A stretch of 64,000 nucleotides of DNA, from NCBI GenBank assembly GCA_037132275.1, contig JBAXPK010000001.1, positions 24,746-88,745 of the forward strand, read 5' to 3'. The notes below the pieces were generated by a model that was given only the letters and a program-made list of their open reading frames with translations, did no database searches and was not told where the DNA came from. Of the stretch, positions 31,849 through 40,943 are shown piece after piece. The DNA is from JAABPW01 sp037132275. GTDB lineage: Bacteria; Verrucomicrobiota; Kiritimatiellia; CAIKKV01; CAITUY01. Every line of letters begins with the position of its first letter. Within the stretch, counting starts at the first letter, position 1. The position numbers and the translations under genes are program-made.

Positions 31849-34059
31849 ATGATTGTTTCCTCAAAACCTTCAAACGACATGGCGCGTCTGTCGGCTTCGG
31901 ATGCCTTGGAACTCCTGCTCCATGCCGACACGGCTGAACTCATGGGGCGCGCCAACCACGTCCGCCTTACCCGGCACGGTCCCATCACTTATTTCACGCA
32001 CAGCCTGAACCTCAACCCCACCAACGTCTGTGAAAACCGCTGCGAACTCTGCGCTTTCTGGCGTGAATCCGATGCACCGGACGCCTACATCATGTCTCTG
32101 GATCAAGCCCGAGACCGCCTTATCGCCGCCCGCGGCATGGGACTGACCGATCTCCATATTGTCGGCGGACTGCACGAAGATATCGGCTTGGACTATTACG
32201 AGGCCTTATTCCGTCTGGCCCACGACATCATGCCGTCCGTTCTCGTCCAAGGGCTGACCGCCGTGGAAATCCATTCCTTGGCTCAACGCTCCCATCTTCC
32301 GGTGACAACGGTTTTGCAGCGCTTGCGCGAGGCCGGCCTTAGCGCCATCCCAGGCGGCGGGGCGGAAATTTTCAGCACTTCCATACGCTCCAAAATCTGC
32401 TCCAAAAAGATTTCCGCCGCAGACTGGCTCTCGGTTCACGAGCACGCCCACACTCTAGGCATCCCCAGCAATGCCACGATGCTCTTCGGTCATCTGGAGA
32501 AAGCGGAAGATATTGTCGACCACCTCGCGCAATTGCGGGAGTTGCAGGATCGAACAGGCGGCTTCAAGGCTTTCATTCCCCTGCCTTTCCAGCCACAAGG
32601 CACCCGCCTATCTGTCACCGGAGGTCCTGGCGGCTATACCATCGCCCGGGTTGTCGCCATCGCCCGTCTGTTTTTGGATAATATTCCTCACGTCCGCATG
32701 CTTGTGAACTATGTTGAACGCAAACTGCTTCAAGTTCTGCTGGAAGGCGGCGTGGATGACGTCGGGGGCACCAGTCTTGACGAACGCATTGCCAAGGCCG
32801 CAGGGGCGCCCACCGGTCAACGGTTTGGTTCAACGGGGGAAATGGCTTCCTTTATTTCAAATATGGGGCTCACTCCCCGTCTGGTCAACAGCCGCTACGA
32901 GGCCGCAGACCCGGAATCCACGCCACCTCCTCCCGGGAGGGTTCAGGGATGGGTTCCAACGCCTTCTCCGGCTTTGACCGCCACGCTCCATAAAGCCCGT
33001 TGCGGCGAAAGACTCACAGCGGCCAATGCCGTTACGCTGCTCGATGAGGCCGAACTGGATCAATTGGGTGCCTTGGCCCATCACCGTCGCCAGCAGATGG
33101 TTCCCGGAAATCTCGGCACGTTTATTATAGACAGAAACCTCTCCAGCACCAATATCTGCGAAGCTGGCTGTAAGTTTTGCGCCTTCCATGTGGCGCCCGG
33201 ATCCGAGAAAGGCTTCTGCCTGTCCTCCGACGAAATCTTGCAACAGGTGGTTGAATCGGCTGACTGCGGGGCAACCCAGGTTTTGATTCAAGGAGGCCTG
33301 AACCCGGATCTCGACCTTGCCTTCTACGAACATGTATTCATGGCCATTAAACAGAAGGTGCAGGTTTGCGTGCACTCTCTCTCTCCAACAGAAATCACCT
33401 ACTTTGCCCGGAAAAGCGGTCTCTCAGTACGCGAGACGCTCGAACGGTTGCGTCGTGCGGGACTCGACTCGCTACCGGGAGGCGGCGCGGAAATCCTGGT
33501 GGACGAAGTTCGTCAACGGGTCAGCCCTAAAAAAATTGGCGTTGACGACTGGTTCGCCGTCATGGAAACGGCTCAGAACATGGGAATGAAAACCACGGCC
33601 ACCATGGTTTATGGACTCGGGGAAACAAGCGCGCAACGGGTGGAGCATTTGCTCCGCGTTCGCGACCTGCAGGACAAGACCGGCGGCTTCACCGCCTTCA
33701 TTCCATGGAGTTTCCAATCCAACAAAACCCAATGGAAACAAAGCCAAGCCACCGGAGCGGATTACCTGCGCATGGTCGCCCTCGCCCGTTTGGTTCTCGA
33801 CAATATCCCCCATATTCAGGCTGGCTGGGTCACCGAGGGCCCTGATCTGGCCCAACTGGCGCTCGTATTCGGGGCCGATGATTTTGGCGGTGTCCTAATG
33901 GATGAACAGGTTGTCCGTTCCACCGGCACAACCTATGCCATTGCCCCGGATCGGGTCGTAGCCTTAATCGCGGAATCCGGCCTTACCCCAGCCCAGCGCG
34001 ATACGCAGTACAAGATTCTGCACCGGTATGAACCATCCGGGCATAGGCGGGGCAATTAA
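31849..34059 (+). CDS. mqnE-mqnC: Fusion of two radical SAM enzymes: aminofutalosine synthase (MqnE) + cyclic dehypoxanthinylfutalosine synthase (MqnC)
   Basis: Two complete radical SAM enzymes lie in one 736-residue frame. The N-terminal half has CENRCELC (Cys61, 65, 68) and MqnE features: GGLHEDIGLDYYEALF, NATMLFGHLE and FKAFIPLPFQPQGT. It should join SAM's adenosyl group to 3-enolpyruvyl-benzoate. The C-terminal half, from about 385, has CEAGCKFC (Cys437, 441, 444) and MqnC features: QGGLNPDLDLAFYEHVF, HSLSPTEI, TTATMVYGLGE and FTAFIPWSFQ. It should cyclise dehypoxanthine futalosine. Both halves keep all cluster cysteines. I start at the ATG at 31849; a GTG at 31813 is in frame. The 3' end overlaps convergent waaA by 4 bp. 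Confidence 0.92.
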   Translation: MIVSSKPSNDMARLSASDALELLLHADTAELMGRANHVRLTRHGPITYFTHSLNLNPTNVCENRCELCAFWRESDAPDAYIMSLDQARDRLIAARGMGLTDLHIVGGLHEDIGLDYYEALFRLAHDIMPSVLVQGLTAVEIHSLAQRSHLPVTTVLQRLREAGLSAIPGGGAEIFSTSIRSKICSKKISAADWLSVHEHAHTLGIPSNATMLFGHLEKAEDIVDHLAQLRELQDRTGGFKAFIPLPFQPQGTRLSVTGGPGGYTIARVVAIARLFLDNIPHVRMLVNYVERKLLQVLLEGGVDDVGGTSLDERIAKAAGAPTGQRFGSTGEMASFISNMGLTPRLVNSRYEAADPESTPPPPGRVQGWVPTPSPALTATLHKARCGERLTAANAVTLLDEAELDQLGALAHHRRQQMVPGNLGTFIIDRNLSSTNICEAGCKFCAFHVAPGSEKGFCLSSDEILQQVVESADCGATQVLIQGGLNPDLDLAFYEHVFMAIKQKVQVCVHSLSPTEITYFARKSGLSVRETLERLRRAGLDSLPGGGAEILVDEVRQRVSPKKIGVDDWFAVMETAQNMGMKTTATMVYGLGETSAQRVEHLLRVRDLQDKTGGFTAFIPWSFQSNKTQWKQSQATGADYLRMVALARLVLDNIPHIQAGWVTEGPDLAQLALVFGADDFGGVLMDEQVVRSTGTTYAIAPDRVVALIAESGLTPAQRDTQYKILHRYEPSGHRRGN

Positions 34060-35372
34060 ACCTTATGATGTCCATCCGTCGCTGACACTCTGACCGCCTG
34101 CTCCACTGTGGCCCTGATGCTGCCCCGATTTTTGAGGACCAGGGCGCCGGCGTGATCGCCAATGGTTTTGCGCATCGATTCATCGGCAAGCAGTTGATCC
34201 AACACTGTATTCAGTTCTACCGTGGTATTCACTTGGATCAAGGCCCCGGCGGCCTTGAATTCGCGCACGATATCGGTAAAATTCTCCATATTTGGGCCCA
34301 CCACCACGGGTTTGCCACAGACGGCCGGCTCGATGATATTCTGGCCGCCATGTTGGGTCAGGCTTTTCCCAATGAAAATAACCGTGGCTGCCGAATAGAG
34401 ATGCCGCAACTCACCCGTGGTATCCAGCAAGAGAACCGCCGGCGAAGCCCCTGTCCCGTCCCCCGCGCCCTTGCTGCGTTGCACATACGTCAGGCTCCGC
34501 CGCTCGATCAGTCCCACCACCTCATCCCGACGCTCGGCATGACGCGGAACAAGAATCAGCTTCAGGGCGGGATATTTCACCTTCGCCTGGACGAAATAGT
34601 CGAGAAGCACCTCTTCCTCACCCGGCCAGGTTGACCCCCCCAGCAAAATCAAATCGCCGGCGGCCATTTGCGCCGCGGCCAATATTGACGCCGCCATTTC
34701 CGGATTACCCGGCTCCTTGAGCGCCACATCATACTTCGCGCTGCCGGTTTCCTGAACGCGCCCGGGCGACACTCCCAGCGACAGATACCGATCCCGATCC
34801 TGAGGGCCCTGCACACACAAATGATCCAACATGTTGAGTAAAGGGGTAAAAATCCATCGAAGACGATAATAGCCCTTGAAAGAACGATCGGACATCCGCC
34901 CATTGATTAACATCATGGGAATTTTTTTTGCGTTACTCAACCGAATCAGGTTCGGCCAAAATTCACATTCCGTCAGCACCAGCATCTGCGGCCGCAACAG
35001 CCCCAGCACACGCCGAATAACGACGGGGAAATCGACGGGGAAATAGACCAGCGCATCGGCCTTATTCATGGCCTTGGTCGCCAAGGAATGCGCCGTAGAC
35101 GTGTTAACGGTCATTACAAAGGCGATGTCCGGTTGCGCCTGCCTCCATTCTTCCATAAGCCTGAGCGCCACATAGGTTTCACCCACGCTCACGGCATGAA
35201 CCCAGACACGGGGCCGCTGGCCGATGCGGGCCTTCAATTCCGCGTCATAGAGCCCCAGCCGCTGCATAAAGCCCTTTGCATAGCCGCCCCGCCGACACAT
35301 CCGGAACAGGAAATACGGCAACATCGCCAGGAACAGGATGGGGAACAATAAATTATAGATCAGCCAAATCAT
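34056..35372 (-). CDS. waaA: 3-deoxy-D-manno-octulosonic acid (Kdo) transferase WaaA/KdtA
   Basis: WaaA adds Kdo from CMP-Kdo to the lipid A precursor on the cytoplasmic side of the inner membrane. A single N-terminal membrane anchor (residues 4-24) precedes the GT30 domain: VWVHAVSVGETYVALRL, TECEFWPNLIRL, NGRMSDRSFKGYYRLR and VCGKPVVVGPNMENF. At 438 residues it has the usual length. Its presence is strong evidence that the organism makes LPS. It is 6 bp downstream of the xer gene. Confidence 0.95.
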   Translation of the reverse strand: MIWLIYNLLFPILFLAMLPYFLFRMCRRGGYAKGFMQRLGLYDAELKARIGQRPRVWVHAVSVGETYVALRLMEEWRQAQPDIAFVMTVNTSTAHSLATKAMNKADALVYFPVDFPVVIRRVLGLLRPQMLVLTECEFWPNLIRLSNAKKIPMMLINGRMSDRSFKGYYRLRWIFTPLLNMLDHLCVQGPQDRDRYLSLGVSPGRVQETGSAKYDVALKEPGNPEMAASILAAAQMAAGDLILLGGSTWPGEEEVLLDYFVQAKVKYPALKLILVPRHAERRDEVVGLIERRSLTYVQRSKGAGDGTGASPAVLLLDTTGELRHLYSAATVIFIGKSLTQHGGQNIIEPAVCGKPVVVGPNMENFTDIVREFKAAGALIQVNTTVELNTVLDQLLADESMRKTIGDHAGALVLKNRGSIRATVEQAVRVSATDGHHKV

Positions 35373-35378
35373 GGATCA

Positions 35379-36344
35379 TTACGCCCGTGGGTGCGCATCA
35401 TTGTACACTTTCTTCAATTTTTCCACCGTAACATGCGTATAAATCTGGGTGGTGGAAAGACTGGCATGGCCCAGGAGTTCCTGAACACTCCGCAGATCGG
35501 CACCGGCATCCAGCATGTGGGTGGCGAAGGAATGACGCAGGGCGTGCGGCGATATTTCCGGATTCAAATTGGCCGCTAACAGGTATTTCTTCAACAATCG
35601 CTCCACGGAGCGGCTCGTCAGTTTACTGCCATGAACATTCAGAAAAAGCGGCCTGTCATTGGGGCGCCGACGCTCGAGTTCAGGCCAGAGCTCATTGCGA
35701 AGCGCCAGGGAGACCTTTAACGTTTTGGCAGCGGGCCGCCCCAAGGCGCACAGCCGTTCCTTCTTCCCTTTCCCACGCACTTGCACCACGCCGCTCAGCC
35801 TATCTACCTGGGGTTCAAGCAGCCCGACAATCTCGGAAATACGCCCCCCCGTGCTGTATAACACTTCCCAGATCGCCTGGTCGCGATGGGCACAGTATTC
35901 CGCCAGTTTCCGCTCCCGCTCCTGTTTCGGTTTCCTGGCATCGGCCCATAGCTTCATGGGCATTTCCAAAAGGCGGTTGACCTCATCCGGCGACAGAAAA
36001 TTCGGCAGTTTTTTCGCGCGTTTTGGGGATTTTAAACCGCTGAATGGGTTTACCGTCACCAGTCCCTCCCGCTCGATAAATTTGTAGAATGCGCGCAGAC
36101 TGGACAGTTTTCGCGATGTGGTGGTGGCTTCGCTTCCCCGTTTTTGGAAATCAATCAAAAACGCGCGCGACTTGAATCGATCCACCGAACCCCACGGATA
36201 TGGCGGCAGGGCATCACCTGTCCAAGTGAAGCGGACAAACTGGGCGATATCCATGAGATAATTGGCCACGGTATGCCGTGAGGCATTGCGCTCATGTTCA
36301 AGATGCGCCACATACAGCGACACGTAGGGATCGTCGGTCATCAT
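35379..36344 (-). CDS. Tyrosine recombinase XerC/XerD
   Basis: Xer recombinases resolve chromosome dimers at dif. The 321-residue product has the N-terminal SAM-like core-binding domain (HLEHERNASRHTVANYLMDI) and catalytic residues in order: Arg in TGGRISEIVGL, Lys in VRGKGKKERLC, HxxR in HALRHSFATHM, His in LLGHASLSTTQIYTHV with the nucleophile Tyr. This housekeeping layout argues against a phage integrase. XerC versus XerD cannot be settled here. I start at 36344 because AAAGGGTGGGG precedes it; the longer upstream frame looks non-coding. Confidence 0.88.
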   Translation of the reverse strand: MMTDDPYVSLYVAHLEHERNASRHTVANYLMDIAQFVRFTWTGDALPPYPWGSVDRFKSRAFLIDFQKRGSEATTTSRKLSSLRAFYKFIEREGLVTVNPFSGLKSPKRAKKLPNFLSPDEVNRLLEMPMKLWADARKPKQERERKLAEYCAHRDQAIWEVLYSTGGRISEIVGLLEPQVDRLSGVVQVRGKGKKERLCALGRPAAKTLKVSLALRNELWPELERRRPNDRPLFLNVHGSKLTSRSVERLLKKYLLAANLNPEISPHALRHSFATHMLDAGADLRSVQELLGHASLSTTQIYTHVTVEKLKKVYNDAHPRA

Positions 36345-36426
36345 CGCCCCACCCTTTCCGGCCCCGCCCGGAGCGGGCACGGCGGAGGCAGCGGTGAGAT
36401 GAGCGGATTTCATAAAATTCCACAGG

Positions 36427-37248
36427 TCAGAACCGTCTGAACTTTGAGCCGGGGCGAACCTGACGGGGGGCGGGTTGCTTGGGCTGCTTGGGTTCCTCAA
36501 GCAGCAAGGCGTACCACGATTCGCCTAAGCCAGAGTTGGAAAATTGATTGAACCTGCCATTGGCAACGTGTTCCCAGTTTTTCTCCAAAGTTTCATCATC
36601 GGTCGCCGTTTTACCATCCACTAGAACCTTGAGCGCTTTTTCAGTCTGCTTCTTCCGGATCAACATCCAGGCATAGGAGGCATAAATGAGCGTGGCGTCA
36701 TGCTTGAATTTCTTCCGGTACTTATCATAGGTTTTCTGAAGTTCAGCTTCCTCGCCAAGATGATACTGCCGGCACATTTTCATGCAACACAAGATAGGAT
36801 CGGCAAGCATGGTTTTAGGCAGAAGACGATCCACTTCATCAAACTTCTTCAATTGGAAGAGGAACTGCACCCGCAGGGCATTGATCTGCCGGTCAAGCAG
36901 CAGGCTCCACCGGCAATAAGGATCCATCTTACGGGTGGTTTCCAGCGCCTCGGTGAGCATGGCGTCCTGATCCTTTCGGGCCTGATCCATGATAAACCTG
37001 ATGTTCCCGCCACGACTGGCGAGTTGTTCATATTTTCGTTTGAGCACATTGTTTCGTTCCGTGATGCGTGCCTGAATGCCTGCCATAATGGAGTTGATCC
37101 TCTTGCGAATCCAGAGTGTGGACGAAACCTGTATGCCAACCCCCGCGAGAACCGAGATAACGACACTCCAGACGTGCAGGTGGCAACCGTAATGAAGTCC
37201 AACCCACAAACCACCCATGGTGAGTAATGATAATAATAGAGTCAACAT
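36427..37248 (-). CDS. Membrane protein with TPR-like helical domain, unknown function
   Basis: From the ATG at 37248 (GGAAAGG upstream) the product is 273 residues. Two hydrophobic segments at about 3-20 and 26-44 are probable membrane helices. A long charged helix (RKRINSIMAGIQARITERNNVL) follows, then repeated helical pairs with TPR character (FLFQLKKFDEVDRLLPKTM, YASYAWMLIRKKQTEKALKVL). The C-terminus is proline and glutamine rich. I recognise no named family. A predicted promoter lies just upstream, and the xer gene follows by 82 bp. Confidence 0.6.
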   Translation of the reverse strand: MLTLLLSLLTMGGLWVGLHYGCHLHVWSVVISVLAGVGIQVSSTLWIRKRINSIMAGIQARITERNNVLKRKYEQLASRGGNIRFIMDQARKDQDAMLTEALETTRKMDPYCRWSLLLDRQINALRVQFLFQLKKFDEVDRLLPKTMLADPILCCMKMCRQYHLGEEAELQKTYDKYRKKFKHDATLIYASYAWMLIRKKQTEKALKVLVDGKTATDDETLEKNWEHVANGRFNQFSNSGLGESWYALLLEEPKQPKQPAPRQVRPGSKFRRF

Positions 37249-37289
37249 ATCCGCTAAAACCTTTCCAAGAATCAATGATTGATGAAGCG

Positions 37290-37318
37290 AGTATCCACAT
37301 CCATGACACGGGGGTCAA
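37290..37318 (-). promoter_or_regulatory. Predicted promoter upstream of the TPR-like membrane protein
   Basis: On the minus strand TTGACC (37318-37313) and GATACT (37295-37290) are 17 bp apart, about 40 bp upstream of the gene. The -35 lies in a string that nearly matches one at the glpD promoter. Confidence 0.45.
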
Positions 37319-37350
37319 GCTCGCAACAGCGCGCAACAGGCCAGCCTGAC

Positions 37351-39780
37351 TTATGTGGCCACCCAATGGGACAGGATGTAGAGGCCCAACAGGGCGCTCG
37401 TGTCATCCGGTCGAACTTTGGGTCCATCCTTATCGCGGGCTTCACGCATCAACTCCAGATACCACACCCCGGCCCCGAACCGGGGGTCATGCCAGATCAG
37501 CGATTCGACAAACACCTCTTCATCCCCGCCAAACTCAATTCCATAACGCAAGGCTGCCAACCCGATCGCTAAATCAAACAGCGCGTCTTCAATGCCGTCG
37601 ATCCGCCCCGCGACATAAGCCAGTTCGATCTGCCGAGTTTTCTCGATCAATGCCCGTCCCTGTCCTTGCAAATGCTCGCGCGTGGCAGAGGCAATCAAGT
37701 CCCTGAGCTTGAACAACATCCGTTCGACTTCGGATCCACGGGCCCGCTGCTCGCGGACTAAAATTCGATAAAATTCGCTGGGATCGCCGATCAAATCCGC
37801 AACGGCCACCGCCAGTGAACGCTTGAGCACGGGGTTGACCGTCTGTTGCAGGCGCGGCAAAATCTCATAAATGGCGGCCATTTCGCCCAACTTGGCAAGC
37901 GCCTCGCTGGAGGCTGACACAATCTTCGAGTCGTGGCTTTCCGCCAGCACCTTCATGAGGGGTTCCGTGGCGCGCTCATCGCCAATCTCGCCCAGCGTGC
38001 GAGCGGTTTCGGATACCGTTTCCCGATCACCGTCACTGAGGCGGCGGATGAGCGCGTCAACACTTGACCGGTCATGGGCCTGACGCAACGCCCGGGCAAT
38101 TTGAGGCATGAGGTCAATGTGGGGATCATCGAGTTTATGAACCAGGGCCTCCACCGCATCAGGGCTGCCGATCCGGCCCAGCGCCATGGCGGCCTCTTCG
38201 CGCACGTCGGCCGAGGTATCATCCAATTTTTCGATCAGGTCGCGCACAGCAATCCGCAGGCGATCCTCGCCCAGTTTGCGCACCGCATCCGCACGCCCGT
38301 CACAGGTCGTCGAACTGAGCATCGCCAGAATATTATAGGTTCCTGTAAATAACCGCAGCGGATTACCCACATGCAGGCTGGCCAGCGCCGTACGAAAGGT
38401 CATCTCACCCTCGCGTTGGCGGACGTTTAAGAGCATACGCACAGCCACCAGCCAGACCAACGCCATTTGCATGAGAATCAGGACGTGAAAGAATCCAAAC
38501 ACGGTACCCGTGGGCATAACCCAGGTAAAGGGATGTGCATTCATCCAATCCATCACTTTGCCGGCAACCAGCGGCCCGAGGGCGCCGATCGCCCCCACCA
38601 CACTCCAATGCACAGCCATGGCCATGGTGCGCCCATGGGCCGGCATCAGCGCCGCCGCCAGACTAACCTGGGACAGGCCCACCCCTGAATAAAATAGCCC
38701 GGCAAAAATGTTGACGACCATCAGGATCAGTATCGGCTGGGCCACGGTGAAGGACGGAAGAAACGGCAAGTCGATCAGCACGGTGATATCGCGCATGAAA
38801 AACCAGAAGGCGCCCAGGGATGGCGCCACGATCATCATGACAGCGCCGAAGTTTCTCGCCCCCACGCGATCCATCACGTAACTCCACAAGAACCCCGCGA
38901 TGGACGCGCCAATCATGCTGCTGATCACCATCGCCGACATGGCGGCATACCCGATATGATAAATGCGATTGAGATACACAAACCCCAGCTGAGCGATCAG
39001 TCCGATGCCAAATGTCCAAACCCCCATGGCCAGTGTCAACCATAGAAAGTCGCGATGGGCGAGTGGATGGAAAAACCGGTTCAAGAGGCCCTCGCGACGG
39101 ATCACTCCGCCGGGCTTGGGTTCCGGCACCCACATATGAACAATGACATCCGCAGCCCCGAGAAGCGCGGCAAAGCTGAATACTATGACAAAGCCGGTGA
39201 GAAGGCGGCGCGGCTGGGCTGGATCGTTGAAAGCATCTAACACCCAACCAGCCAGTACGATACCCACCAACGCGGAAAATGATGCCAGACTGTGCCGGAT
39301 CCCCCAGAAACTCGCGCGCGATTGCGCCGGAACTAATTCTGCCATCCAACTCCACCAAGGAGCCGTTCCCAGTTGCGCCAGCACCGCACTGACCGCCACC
39401 ACGCCCACCACGGCCCCCGCCACCCACGACGTGCCGGGCACGACTAGAAGCGGCAGCAAAGCCGGGATAAACCACAACAACCGGTGTAGCAACACCACCG
39501 TGCCCCAATAGGGCTTGCGAGCCGGCAATCGCTCCGCCAACAAAGCGGATGGGATTTGAAGGGCCATGGCCAATTGACCCACCGTGGCCGTCAACCCAAT
39601 CATGACGCCACTCGCCCCGAGGGCATTCATAAACATCGTCAGCGGCATGCCGCCCACAATAATGCCCCAGATGCTACCCAGACTACCCGCAATAATATTC
39701 ACGCGCAGACCCCGGCGGATTTGAATGTCCGTCAGGGGAGAGCCATCGGTCTTCAATTGTTCCGGAAGGGAATCCGCCAT
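37351..39780 (-). CDS. Major facilitator superfamily protein fused to C-terminal HEAT repeats
   Basis: The N-terminal part (about residues 25-430) has around 12 predicted membrane helices and a GLTATVGQLAMALQIP-type MFS pattern with a VMDRVGAR loop. The part from about 470 to 640 is a soluble array of HEAT-like repeats (ADVREEAAMALGRIGSPDAVEALV, VDALIRRLSDGDRETVSETA), ending in a helical domain of unknown type. The transported solute is unknown. HEAT arrays usually bind proteins, so the transporter may be tethered to a partner. It follows the radical SAM gene almost without a gap. I start at 39780 (GGGG upstream); an ATG at 39792, right after the preceding stop, is also possible. Confidence 0.75.
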   Translation of the reverse strand: MADSLPEQLKTDGSPLTDIQIRRGLRVNIIAGSLGSIWGIIVGGMPLTMFMNALGASGVMIGLTATVGQLAMALQIPSALLAERLPARKPYWGTVVLLHRLLWFIPALLPLLVVPGTSWVAGAVVGVVAVSAVLAQLGTAPWWSWMAELVPAQSRASFWGIRHSLASFSALVGIVLAGWVLDAFNDPAQPRRLLTGFVIVFSFAALLGAADVIVHMWVPEPKPGGVIRREGLLNRFFHPLAHRDFLWLTLAMGVWTFGIGLIAQLGFVYLNRIYHIGYAAMSAMVISSMIGASIAGFLWSYVMDRVGARNFGAVMMIVAPSLGAFWFFMRDITVLIDLPFLPSFTVAQPILILMVVNIFAGLFYSGVGLSQVSLAAALMPAHGRTMAMAVHWSVVGAIGALGPLVAGKVMDWMNAHPFTWVMPTGTVFGFFHVLILMQMALVWLVAVRMLLNVRQREGEMTFRTALASLHVGNPLRLFTGTYNILAMLSSTTCDGRADAVRKLGEDRLRIAVRDLIEKLDDTSADVREEAAMALGRIGSPDAVEALVHKLDDPHIDLMPQIARALRQAHDRSSVDALIRRLSDGDRETVSETARTLGEIGDERATEPLMKVLAESHDSKIVSASSEALAKLGEMAAIYEILPRLQQTVNPVLKRSLAVAVADLIGDPSEFYRILVREQRARGSEVERMLFKLRDLIASATREHLQGQGRALIEKTRQIELAYVAGRIDGIEDALFDLAIGLAALRYGIEFGGDEEVFVESLIWHDPRFGAGVWYLELMREARDKDGPKVRPDDTSALLGLYILSHWVAT

Positions 39781-39793
39781 AGTCAACCCCATC

Positions 39794-40741
39794 TCACGTC
39801 GCCACAAAGAAGTCGCCGGAACCGACCGGTTCACGCCGCACTCGTCCAAGGTTACTCAAGGAATCGATGGCCTGCTCGACTTCAGCAACCGAAAGTCCGA
39901 GGGTTTTCGAGATGTCAACAGCGGTACAGGGATGCCGCTGTAGCAAAGCCAGTATTGTCCCGGATCGTTCAAGTTGATTCATTGCGCCTTTTGGAATGGG
40001 CGCCCCGGCTGTGGCCACCCCGATCACTTCAGCCACCGGCGAAAAGAGACGGGCCAATTCATCCATGCGAGCGGATGAAACGGGCAGCACCGAACTATCT
40101 CTCGCAGGACGTACGGCCGTATTCAAGTGGATCCGATCCGGCTGAATCCTGCGGGCCAACTCGGCGATACGCCCGATCCTTTCGGGATCATCATTCAGGC
40201 CGGACACAACAAAGACTTCCAGCCAATATTCACCGTGAAAATCAGTCCGGAAGATCTTTAAACCTTCAAGAAAAGCGTCAAACGTCAAGTCAGGATGAGG
40301 GTGATGCATCTGTTCAAAAGAAACCTGATCCCAGGCACTGAGGGTCGCTTTGACCACATCCGCCCTGGCGGCCGAACCCCGAACTTCGGGGTCTGAAAAA
40401 AGCGAACCATTACTCAGCAAGATGCGACGCAATGAACATCGCGCCCCAATGGCCTCAATCACCTCGCCAAACCGGAGATGGAGGGTGGGCTCGCCACCGC
40501 CAGCCAAGGTTACGCAATCCGCCTGCCCGTCACGAGCCAGCCAATCATCAAATTCCGCCAGAACCTCAGCCACGGGAACATAGTCGCGTCGCTCCAGCGT
40601 TTTCAGTGTGGTCACACCGACCTGACAATACGGGCAGTCGTAGGTACAAACCTTAAGAGGGACGAGATCGATACCTAAAGAACGGCCCAGTCGCCGTGAG
40701 CGTACTGGGCCGAACAGAAACCGATAACCGCCATTCATCAT
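39794..40741 (-). CDS. Radical SAM protein (COG0731-like) with C-terminal winged helix
   Basis: The product begins YRFLFGPVRSRRLGRSLGIDLVPLKVCTYDCPYC-type sequence, with cluster cysteines at 32, 36 and 39. A GGGEPTL SAM-binding motif follows near residue 80. The N-terminus resembles the COG0731 group, which includes Tyw1-like and uncharacterised oxidoreductases. The last 60 residues (ILALLQRHPCTAVDISKTLG) look like a winged-helix domain, so nucleic-acid contact is possible. Its ATG overlaps the ferredoxin stop by 4 bp (ATGA), and that ferredoxin is a plausible electron donor. The reaction is unknown. Confidence 0.78.
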   Translation of the reverse strand: MMNGGYRFLFGPVRSRRLGRSLGIDLVPLKVCTYDCPYCQVGVTTLKTLERRDYVPVAEVLAEFDDWLARDGQADCVTLAGGGEPTLHLRFGEVIEAIGARCSLRRILLSNGSLFSDPEVRGSAARADVVKATLSAWDQVSFEQMHHPHPDLTFDAFLEGLKIFRTDFHGEYWLEVFVVSGLNDDPERIGRIAELARRIQPDRIHLNTAVRPARDSSVLPVSSARMDELARLFSPVAEVIGVATAGAPIPKGAMNQLERSGTILALLQRHPCTAVDISKTLGLSVAEVEQAIDSLSNLGRVRREPVGSGDFFVAT

Positions 40742-40908
40742 GCAGGAGAAATCGCCTCGACCGGACATTCGCCGGCGCAGAGGCCACAATCCACACATTT
40801 ATCGGCATCGATCACGAACTGCTTGGAACCTTCGGCAATCGCTTCCTGGGGACACACAGGGGCGCAGCTGCCACACTTTGTGCATTTTTCTGATATCACA
40901 TACGACAT
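40738..40908 (-). CDS. 56-aa 2[4Fe-4S] ferredoxin
   Basis: This small gene encodes two classical cluster motifs: CTKCGSCAPVCP (Cys9, 12, 15, 19) and CVDCGLCAGECP (Cys38, 41, 44, 48). That is the complete 8-Cys clostridial-type ferredoxin, a low-potential electron carrier. GGAG sits 7 bases before the ATG, with a strong promoter upstream. Its stop overlaps the start of the radical SAM gene, so it probably feeds electrons to that enzyme, though a general role is possible. Confidence 0.93.
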   Translation of the reverse strand: MSYVISEKCTKCGSCAPVCPQEAIAEGSKQFVIDADKCVDCGLCAGECPVEAISPA

Positions 40909-40943
40909 GGATTTTCTCCTATTAGTGTTACAAAACGGGGTTA

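Noticed and set aside
35379..36344. Integrase of a mobile element
   Set aside because: The protein has the compact Xer layout, lies between envelope genes, and no attachment site or cargo is visible.
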